Shown in pieces: positions 55,374 to 64,000 of a DNA stretch of 64,000 nucleotides (its first letter is position 1; every line of letters begins with the position of its first letter). The stretch covers positions 28,496,750-28,560,749 of the forward strand of contig OY783193.1 in assembly GCA_963678675.1 (NCBI GenBank), read 5' to 3'. Position numbers and translations under genes: made by a program. The notes under the pieces were generated by a model. The model saw only the letters and a program-made list of their open reading frames with translations. It ran no database searches and was not told the origin of the DNA. The DNA comes from Xiphydria camelus. Taxonomy: Eukaryota; Arthropoda; Insecta; Hymenoptera; Xiphydriidae.

Positions 55374-58300
55374 ATGCCTCGAAAAATGAGTATGTCTTCG
55401 GCCGAGATTATCGAAGTTTTGAAAGCTGTAAACATACTAGATTCTGACGGTTTACTAAAAAGTCGGAATGATCCAGTATGGATAGATGCATGTAATTTAT
55501 TAAATGACCGAATAAAAGTAGAAACCTTACATGTCTTAGTAAGACTAAATCGTCACGATATTTTGAATACAATAAAAGAGTTTTATGGATTCCAGTTCCA
55601 TGAAACTGAGACCAGTAGTAATACAAGTCATGGGTCGTCAACTTCAAATAGTGATTATGACGTCTTATTGCGGACGTCTAATAAAACTATGCCCTCTATA
55701 ACAGAATGCGAACAATTAACGAGTACAATAACACTCGATGCAAAGCAATGGGAACTAATATCGCTGATCAATATTTTTTACAATGAAAAGGGTAGAGGAC
55801 ATAATAAAAGAAGGTACGCTGTTCTAAAACGAGGTTGGACAGACATGCTTGCAAGTGAGATATGGAAGGAATGTAATATTCCGTGTGCGTTTACTTTTAA
55901 AAAGGCACAGATTGGCGATAATGATAACAGTAATATGTATCTGAGAATCCGTGGTTACTGCAAAGAATGCAATTCAAAGATTCAGGGTTATTGTTTACGA
56001 AAACCAGACAATAATTCGGGAATATCAATAACAATTAAGACAAGAAATACCATCGGTGTTCCGCATAATCAGAAGAGACAGGTTAAAGGGTCTATTAGGC
56101 ATGAAGTAGGTGAAGAGTTATTAAGAATGAAAAATCATCCGTATGGAGGAGAGAGAAAGTCAATGCCTTAATGAAATACGGTGATGTAGAACCCACTCAT
56201 TTGCCAAAACAGGACGTTTTGCGTAAATTAAGGCAAGAAAAACGGGACAAAGAACTGAAAGTATCCAGTTCGAAAGACATTATCTCGACACTTTTAGAAT
56301 TAAAATGGTCTGTTGAATTCTGCGGTATTATTAAGAAAATAGGGGCAGATAAGTTTTATTGTATGTATTGGTCTCCGTTTCAATTACAAATTTATAAAGA
56401 TATCAGACAAATTTCGAAAACAGTTTCAATTTCGATTGATGCCACTGGAACACTCGTCAAAAAAATTGAGAGAACAAGAGACATTTCAGGACACATTCTG
56501 TTATATCAAATTGTGTCTACAGGTGGGGTGCAAATTTCCAAAATCATGCCTTTATGCCAAATGCTTTCGGAGAAACAAAAGATACAAATATTATAATTTA
56601 TTGGTTAAGAGAGTGGATACGGTCGGGTGCGCCGTTACCGCAAGAAGTCACTACAGATTATTCTATGGCATTACTTAATGCTGTATCCATATCTTTTAAT
56701 TCAATGGACATAAAATCGTATATGGCGGAAACACTGCGAATTTTATTAAATAGAACCGGAAAGCTTCCTCCATGCTATATTCGCCTAGATGTTGCTCATA
56801 TTATTAAAATGGTTTGTCGCTGGAAATGTTTTACTGATAAACATAATCGCGTTAAAGATTTTTATGTGCGTTGCATTGGATTCTTAACCTCAATGATATC
56901 TTTTCGTGAATTTTAACACATAATATTATCAATGTTAATTGTTTCTTTGAGTGAATGCGATGGAAAAAATAATGCAGAACGTGCAACTGAATGTGAAATC
57001 AGACTAGAGTTCTTGATGTCTCTTATTAAGTCATTTCACTTCGATGATGACTGCGATGTCGATGATGAAAATAAGACTCGAAATGATGAAAATAAATTCT
57101 ACGATGAAAAAATAGATTCTACGATGAAAAAACAAATTCTATGATGAAAACAATGAGGACCGTGTTTCTCAGTTTTTTAAGGAAATTAAAAACATAGCGG
57201 ATGAGAAAATTACGAAAAATGATAATTCCTTAAGGCTGAATCCATACTACCTTCCCGACTTTGCGACGCAATTGTTGTGGATATGTAAGCAATTTTCAAT
57301 TTGGACTAGTGTTATGGTACCTTATTATCACTCGGAGTGTCGCACTACTTCATCTGCACGAAGCGAATCTTATTTTAAAGATATAAAAACTCCAATATTG
57401 GGTGATTCAAGCAGGCCCATTCGAGTAGATAAATTTCTTATCAAACATATTCGCTCAATAGAAGGAACTGTCAAAATTGGGAAAGCCGCTTTAATAGAAA
57501 AATAAAAAATCTCGCAAGATTATGCTCATAATGAAATTCAGGACATAAATTCTGCTTTAACTTTAATTTCAAAAGATAGCGACAATCTAGAAAATTTGGA
57601 ACAATCAGAATATACGTTGGAAGAAAGCAATTTAAATGATGACTTCATAGATATTGAAGAATATTTAAGAAAGAAAACAAATGTGGAAGTTCTAAGAGAT
57701 AATGATGGATTTATGAATAAAGCGACAATCAGTTTGTCCATCAAGACAAGAAAATTTCACAACTAGATTATCTTCATGAATACGAGAATTGGAGAGGATT
57801 GATAAATCAACCGAACTCAAATAACTACTTATCTAGTGACGAAGAACAAAAGGGATTAAATAATAGTAAAAGATGTAGTAGTAAAGACTTAAAAAGAAAG
57901 AGAGGCAAGTATATGCAGAATTGTTCAGATATTTCTGAGATGCATGCAAAGCCAAAGTGGAGGAAGAGAGAAACAAGAGTTCTTCTTAAGAATGGGTCTT
58001 TACTTAATGCAGTGACATTGGGGAAACAAAAAGTCATGTGTACCGCTACATGTCCCTTCGATGCTCTCACACAGATCATGGTGACTGCCTATATTAATAA
58101 CATTCAGTTTCAACGTTTAGTCGATACCATACAACCAAAGAGTAAATTTTTAAATTTTATCATAAATCTAGCACAAAATGGAGTTTCTCAAGCAATATAC
58201 AAAGGCCGAACTACAATATTGATGGATATACAAGGAATAAAAAATTGCAGTGGTATATTAAATTGCAGCGATAACATCAGTCGCGGCGCTGAGAAGTTAT

Positions 58301-58551
58301 TTGCAAAATTTCCTTCTATTCGTGAAAGTCAAAACTGTCTCAGTTGCAACATTATTACCACACGAGATTTGATGGTAATAGAAATAAACGTGGAGCCTCT
58401 GTTCAATAATGGACTGCGAGATGGTCTTCTTCAATCTGTGCAAGAATTTTTTTTATCAAAAAAAATTATGCAGTGTTCGAAATGCAATACCTCGACCATT
58501 GTGACGCGAACTCCATTGGCATATCTCTGTATCGACATTGAAACTTTTTTT
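55374..58551 (+). pseudogene. NOF/MULE-type transposase, multiply broken
   Basis: Six open segments, read in order, resemble NOF (the partner of Drosophila FB elements; MULE superfamily). Landmarks: 'ALKRGWTDMLASEIWK'-type lead, then 'FYCMYWSPFQLQIYK', 'SIDATGTLVKKI' (candidate D1 56438), 'TTDYSMALLNAV' (candidate D2 56656), 'RLDVAHIIKMVCRW', 'TTSSARSESYFKDIK' (candidate E 57365), and a C-terminal 'CPFDALTQIM' with 'CSKCN'. Frameshifts lie near 56143, 56578, 57130 and 57765, with in-frame stops at 56914 and 57503. The ATG at 55374 is the plausible start. The reading ends where the 58552 repeat begins, so the C-terminus is cut. Confidence 0.65.
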
Positions 58552-59793
58552 TGATGTGAAACATCTTATGCCGCGCTTCGGGGGTGAGACCGGCTGCTCG
58601 TGAAACGTCGCTGGAGTGGCTAAATACGCTAAGGCCAGGCGAACGTTGAACATTGCCTCTATATCTATATCTATTCTATATATAGATATAGAGGCAACGG
58701 TCACCCTGCGTCTCCTCACTGAACTGCGTCCCAACGTTCGCCTGGCCTAACTCGGGACGCATCGGCTCTCTCCGCCACGACTCGATGGTCCCCTTTCACC
58801 GACCCCTAGCTTAACCACTTACTACTACACGCTCACTGTATCGGTGTACGAAGCAGTTTTTACCCTCATTAATGAAAGCATGAGGATTGATTGATCATTG
58901 GTTAGTACGTTTAAAAATAACATTTAAATACCGTTTGTATAGGAAAATTGTTAGATGTGAAACATCGAAATTCTTCTTTGTAGAAAGTATGCGATAGGAA
59001 GGATGGACCACGCATCCGTTGAAAGAATACGTGCGCCAGTGCGCATTTGTATTTATGACTGTGATACCATTAAACGGTACGAACCGTTGTGTCGAATTCC
59101 GTTTATCGCGAGACGGAACAGCGACTGATGGCAGAGTTAAGAGAGAGTAAACTAAATGCGCTTTTTGAATTAGACACAACGGTTTGTACCGTTTAATAGT
59201 ATCACAATTATAAATACAAATGCGCACTGGCGAACGTGTTCTTTCGTTTTCAGCTAGATTTACTCAAGTGGACACAGCATTGAGAACAATCTAGCGAGAG
59301 TTAGTCTAGAATCTCGGTTGAGAAAAATAAATCTAGCTAGATATTGCAGTGGATACACGATAAAAATTTACTGCCAGAGAAATTTCAGTCTATTTGACCG
59401 GCTAAATAGATAGTAACTCAGTCTAGCGAGAGTGATAGGCGCCGGGTCGCAAGCGAAGGGCCTCGAACGCGTGCTCAGATTTCAGAAGCCTCGCGGGAGG
59501 CAACAGAAACCCTCTGCCTTTTATGCTCTCCTCGGACAAAGTTCAGGCCCGCAATAAATTCGACTATTGCGGTGCACGTGTACTTCTTCGGGGATAGCAC
59601 CAACCGAACGGCGCTGAATCTGCGTACTTTCCCGGCGCCAATTTTCATGCTCCAGCTCGGTGGTTTCGAAGAATTTTCTTCTTCCACCATGCATAGAAAA
59701 ACAAAGTCGAAGCATACCCCTGCCCCGCTAGCCGCTTTTACAATCACTTACTGTTCGCAATTCTCTGTGTAAAGACCAACTCCTGCTCGAGAC
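58552..59793 (-). repeat. 1.2-kb long repeat, inverted copy of 1907-3092
   Basis: Starts 'gatgtgaaacatc' directly after the last NOF-like codons and ends 'gactcaatagaca'. It contains the AT-rich hairpin 'ttgcctctatatc...gatatagaggcaa' (~58650-58700) and the palindromic core (~58950-59245). Relative to 1907-3092 it has an additional ~55 bp near 58740-58800. Confidence 0.75.
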
Positions 59794-60714
59794 TCAATAG
59801 ACACTTTTGTATATATTTTGATGCAAATTAATTGCAATCTCAAACTTTGTTTATATTGATTTCCACTTCCTTCATGTTTGTATATATTTTGATGCAAATT
59901 TTTGTGTACATTTTGATGCAAATTAAAGAATCATTTTATTTATTGCAATCTCAACCTTTGTTTACATTGATTTCCACTTCCTTCAACACACCAACCTTCC
60001 TATCGCATAGTTTCAACAAAGAAGAATTTCGATGTTTCACATCTAATAATTTTTCTATAAAAACTGTTACGATAGCATCTGGTATTTTATATAATTTTCC
60101 CCTATCCCACGTTCACGCGCCGCATCGGTCGCCCCAAGGGCACGACGTGGTGTACGGGACAGACAATGGCCGCGCGCGAGAGGACTCGTTTTCTCTTTAT
60201 CGATATATTCGTATTATACTATCACAAGTTTCAATTTATATACCGACCTGTCAAACGTGAAGTGTACATGTACCTCGCACTTCTATTTCATCTCTTCTTC
60301 GCCTCTAGTGTAGCGATGGAAATTACAAAATATCATCATTTACACCCCACAAAGCACGTTTTTGCAAGTAACATTTCTGTAACATTCCTACAATATTTTA
60401 CAATATTCGTGAACATTACCGTATGTTAGAAATATATATTTATCGATAAATTCGCGAATGTTGGAAAACCATAGAAATATTTCGGAATCATTAAGTCGAA
60501 AGATCTCCTCGATAAGGTACAGCTCGATAAGATTGTTCTTGTTAGGGCTGAATTATATAGGGTTTTTATAATTATTTTTTAGGTAGTCCCAGAAGAACAC
60601 AAGTGCAGCGAAATATCGATGTTGTGCTGGAAATTTATTTACGAGTAAGGGCGAAATTTCAGCGGTGCATGCAAAAGGATTTCTTAAAACTATTCCAACG
60701 TCTCGAGTCAATAT
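59794..60714 (-). repeat. Low-complexity repeats then FB1 half copy
   Basis: 59800-59990 has direct repeats of 'gtatatattttgatgcaaatt' and 'caatctcaa.ctttgtttacattgatttccacttcct'. 60013-60068 matches the arm at 1569-1620. 60190-60714 is one arm of FB1 plus the segment with 'tttacgagtaagggcgaaatttcagcgg'. No gene. Confidence 0.6.
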
Positions 60715-61030
60715 ACAGGGTGAGCCAAATGTATGTGGAAACGGTGGAATAACTTTCGAGGGAGACATTTGAAGAAAAATGTTTCAAACAAAACATTTAG
60801 GATTTTTCCCTGGCCATCCAATGGTGACCTTGAATCTGACCATGAACTCGACCTTGAAGGTCATTCCAAGGTCAAGGTCGCTTTTTTTCATATTGTCAAA
60901 TTCGTAAAACAAAGAAAATAACGCGATTAAATGATATTCCGGAAGAAATAACGATACAAGATTGTCATTATATTCTTCGAGGCCTCGTGTCCTTTGAAGA
61001 TCCGTCGAAAGGAGCAAGTATTGGCCACTA
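60715..61030 (+). repeat. Lone mariner-like end and flank
   Basis: 'tacagggtgagccaaatgtatgtggaaacgg' looks like a Tc1/mariner left terminus. No right partner is seen before the next element. 'ttcccaaggtcaaggtc'-type sequence here resembles parts of the Helitron at 4490-4560. Confidence 0.45.
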
Positions 61031-61609
61031 TACAGGGGTGAGCATAAGTCAGTTGTCCGATTTGCATACAAGAATAAAACGACACTTGAGTGAATGACGA
61101 TCGTGTATTGCTAAATAATACAGTACCTATATAAAACATTTTTATTTTACAAAAGTTGTTGAATGTGGCCACCAGAAACTTCGACGATCATTTTACATCG
61201 TGTTTCGACATGGCAGATAATGCGATTTAGAGCTTCCTTGTCAGCATCAAGGCGATCGACTTCACGTGTAATTGCTTCTTTTAATTCAGCAATTGAGCGA
61301 TTCTGTGTCGCGAAAACGCGATCTTTCAAAATTCCCCATAATGAAAAATCACACGGTGTCATATTATCAGGTGATCGTGGGGGCCACGTGATCCATCCAC
61401 TACGTCCAATCCAGTCAGGGAAGTGCTTATTCAGGAATTCTCTGACGACGAATACTTGTAACGAGCTGCGTCGGCTATGATGACTGAACCTATGTGACCG
61501 AAACATAACCAATACACCTGCTTGTACGAACAAATGCTAGCGGAATTGTCTAGAATTGCGCACGCAAGAATAAACGGATAGCGACAACTGACTTATGCTC
61601 ACCCCTGTG
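61031..61609 (-). mobile_element. 579-bp deleted Tc1/mariner element
   Basis: Ends tACAGGGGTGAGCATAAGTC and cACAGGGGTGAGCATAAGTC, inverted over ~27 bp, flanked by TA (61029-61030, 61610-61611). It carries only the last part of a transposase. Polyadenylation-like 'ataaaa' lies near 61085 and 61135 on the appropriate side. Confidence 0.85.
61147..61533 (-). pseudogene. Tc1/mariner transposase C-terminal fragment
   Basis: Clear from about residue 29: 'FVVREFLNKHFPDWIGRSG', 'WPPRSPDNMTPCDFSLWG', 'ILKDRVF' and 'NRIICHVETR' near the end. 'W-P-P-R-S-P-D' carries the catalytic-core Asp that precedes the last acidic residue in IS630/Tc1/mariner enzymes. The first ~28 residues are not transposase-like, which places an internal deletion at about 61450. 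The N-terminal DNA-binding domains and first catalytic Asp are missing. Confidence 0.8.
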
Positions 61610-61676
61610 TATTGCGTATACATACAGACAGTCACAAAAATGGGAAGTGCATGATGACTTGAGGGAAAAGTTCGTC

Positions 61677-63206
61677 CTAGTGTGCGGCGTCCCGACTTGC
61701 GTATGCGATGACACGCGCGCGTTTGAAAGTAGGTAACACGTTTTGTTTCACCTGCAACTGAGCTTTTAGTTTAGTGCACAAACCGAGTCCTGGTGCGAAG
61801 ACGTCCTGGAATTTCTCACTGATCGACTTGAAAATCACGATCGGTGGTGTGTGTACGGCATTAATAGTCCAGTAATTTTTTAGCGGTACATCTAGGAATC
61901 CAAGTGCATCGCAAGCATAGATGCCTAGTAAGTTATCGGCTCCTGCTTTAGCGACGCATATACCTTGCTGTGTTGAGCGGCCATTGAAACTCAACGTCAT
62001 TCTGAGCTGTCCGATGAATGTGCTGCATGCTGTTCCATCGAACGCCTGTCCCTGTGCGTTGCAGCTAGCGAGCTCCGGTAAACCTATCGCGCGATGTAAA
62101 TCCTCATTGATAATGGTGATCTCCGAGCCAGGATCGATCATGAAACTGACTGGCGATCCGTCGATTTGTACGTCGCAGCGAATTAAGTTCCTCGTCTGGC
62201 TGATGCTGTTTACCCGCACGTAGTTCACTTTTTTAGAGTGTCCTTTGGTTTGGCGATATTCGTGTATAGCCTCGCAGACTTTCTCCATATGTCCTTTCTC
62301 TTTACACTTTGTACATACGTGCTTTGTAAAAGGGCACTCCTTCGACCAGTGTTGTCCATCGCAGCGGAAGCAGTTAGTTTTCAGTAGTTCCGATCCCCTT
62401 CGCTACTTCCTGTCGGTCTTCTCTGTTTGAATGGCGTTGACCTTGGGTTGTGCTTTTTCGAACAAACTTGCTTCGGATGATGTCTTCAGGAACGCTCGAA
62501 CATCTTCGACCAATTCGTCGAACCCGATGTTTTCCCACTTTTTACGGAGCTGGTGCAACACACGCATGGGCTGCATTGTCCACCGGTGATTTCATCGCGA
62601 CCCTGTACATGAAACACTTGAACTGCTCCTCCGAGAGAGTTCGGAGTAGTTATATCGCCGATATGCATCACGGAAACGATTGGTGAACGTGTCGAATTGC
62701 TCCAGTCGGTTTTCGCAGTTTCGAGGAACGCGAGATGGTCAAGTTCTATTGATGCTGGACGTGCGAATAGCTTTTTTAGTCGTTCTATTGTCTCGGAATA
62801 CTTGAACTCGAGAACGTCTTTAGGTAAGCAGTTCCTTTGGTACTCACGGAATGCCGTACTGGAGAGTTTGCTGATGATGAGTTTCACCCGGTACGTATCT
62901 TGTTCTTCCGTATATGGTGACTTTACATCCGGGAAAGCACAATCTACCACCAACTCGAAGCGCTTCATCTAACTGTCAAGAACGTACGGGTCGTCGTCAT
63001 CCGGGATGAATTCCTGGAGCTGGATGGCTTGTGTGTTGATAGCCTGACTGGATGAAGCTACTGGCGAGTGTGGCCTTGCTGATGGTATTGTGTCCAATTT
63101 CTTCATTATGACCGGGCTTCAACATTAGCTGTAGAAGCTCGGTGGAACTGGGTTCTCTGGATATTACGACTGCGCCACTGTTATGTCTTCGCGAAAGGCT
63201 GCTCAC
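61677..63206 (-). pseudogene. Ty3/Gypsy gag-pol remnant
   Basis: Minus strand, 5' to 3': a gag N-terminal piece (63206-62997, then stop near 62967), gag matrix/capsid-like 'FELVVDCAFPDVK' and 'LKKLFARPASIELDHL' (62968-62486, frameshift near 62660), and two CCHC knuckles (about 62375-62290; Cx2Cx3Hx4C and Cx2Cx4Hx4C). Next come an aspartic protease with 'IDPGSEITII' in place of DTGS, and the reverse-transcriptase lead-in 'FQDVFAPGLGLCTKLKAQL'. It stops at 61677. RT, RNase H and integrase are gone, and no LTR is identified. Several stops and frameshifts make it inactive. Confidence 0.8.
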
Positions 63207-63740
63207 GACCGAACCGCTTGGCTGCTAGCTTTCGACTGACTCTCGAGCTTTCCTACCCGACACGCACTCGCAGGTAGCGAGGGCGAACGGGACTTCTGGT
63301 AACTCCAGAATGTACGCAAGTTCTCGACAATTCTGGAGGTACCTGTCACCGGACGCTCCCTTTGTCGGGCCCACTCACAGGTAACGGGGCAAGCGGAGCC
63401 TCTGGGGATGTCCGTGATGGGTGGAAACTTCGGACATTCCGGAGGCATTGATTCATGCGCCTTCTTGGCCGGGGCGTAACACTCGCAAATAAATTTCATT
63501 TAATTATTACCACATCATTTACAGCTTCGATGCTGACCTTGCGACTCATTTCAGTCCGAGTAGAACATTTATTGCAAATATCATCATAAACATGCCAATA
63601 CGAATAAAAATCATCTATTAACTGTTGTAGAATAATTGCACGACCATTCGAAAGTAATGGTACTGACAAAGTATGTGTATCAGATGTATTATTGAACCCT
63701 CACTTTGATTGCGTATGAAGGACAAATATCTTTCTGGTCA
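63207..63740 (-). other. Possible Gypsy 5' region; no clear feature
   Basis: 63203-63499 is open on the minus strand but I do not recognise the protein, and part may be untranslated leader. 63500-63740 is AT-rich without a visible LTR boundary. Confidence 0.35.
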
Positions 63741-64000
63741 TTCTATTTTTTGTTTTCAGCGTCATGCGAGCACGGGACGAATCAATGGATTAACTAATGA
63801 ATTTGATTTTTCTTCTCTGTCAACAATCTAAGCCGTGGCAGAAAAATAGGAGATTCAATGGAATTGTATCACAATAATCAAGTAATTACTTCATAATTAT
63901 TTTTTCTCTATCGATATACTTTCTCTTTCGTACTAACACAAGTTCCAATTTAGACACCAACCTGTCAAACGTGAAGTATACATGTACCTCACTTCTACAT
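63741..64000 (+). repeat. Tail-repeat and FB1-family sequence at window edge
   Basis: Matches, with divergence, the inverse of the 9000-9200 region and then FB1 ('gtggcagaaaaataggagattcaatggaattg', 'caacctgtcaaacgtgaag'). It runs off the window. Confidence 0.6.

Overview
This is eukaryotic, intron-bearing, AT-rich draft-assembly DNA: there is a run of N at 47732-47931 inside a TCTG/TG microsatellite. The mix of transposons (Helitron, Polinton/Maverick, piggyBac, NOF-type MULE, Tc1/mariner, THAP elements, Ty3/Gypsy) points to an arthropod, most likely an insect and perhaps a hymenopteran; the species cannot be fixed. I see no intact host gene. Nearly all recognisable coding sequence is decayed transposon protein.

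Layout. 1-34.5 kb is a stack of nested fold-back (palindromic) repeats. A ~4.2 kb repeat occurs twice in direct orientation: copy A 3596-10013 and copy B 27546-32699. A is split by a Helitron with textbook ends (4370-6582, helicase remnant inside). B is split by a piggyBac element (30047-31012) with TTAA duplications. Each copy preserves the base-exact empty site of the other's insertion. The block also holds two inverted TWA-type elements (21727-22614, 23472-24351), a 2.2 kb fold-back mariner derivative with a transposase scrap in each arm (26375-28533), a probable solo LTR (11778-12391) and a short TIR element that keeps only a THAP DNA-binding domain (17801-18574).

34.8-47 kb holds a second LTR-like block and several small TIR elements with visible target duplications. 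The main feature is a 4.03 kb internally deleted Polinton (41689-45722) with ~340-bp TIRs and a GCGCTT duplication. Inside it are a dead packaging ATPase, an intact 253-codon ORF of unknown function and a dead small protein. The ATPase is itself split by a TTAA element.

49-53 kb contains the remains of a minus-strand, two-exon SWIM zinc-finger gene. A tRNA-derived SINE landed across its 5' splice site and copied that site into its 13-bp target duplication. A 2 kb TIR element with a TAA duplication then landed in the SINE. 55.4-58.6 kb is a broken NOF/MULE transposase, ended by a 1.2 kb repeat whose inverted copy is at 1907-3092. 60.7-64 kb has a deleted mariner and a degraded Gypsy gag-pol.

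The value of the window is mostly stratigraphic. Several insertion sites can be read to the base, many against an uninterrupted paralogue in the same window, so the order of events can be reconstructed.
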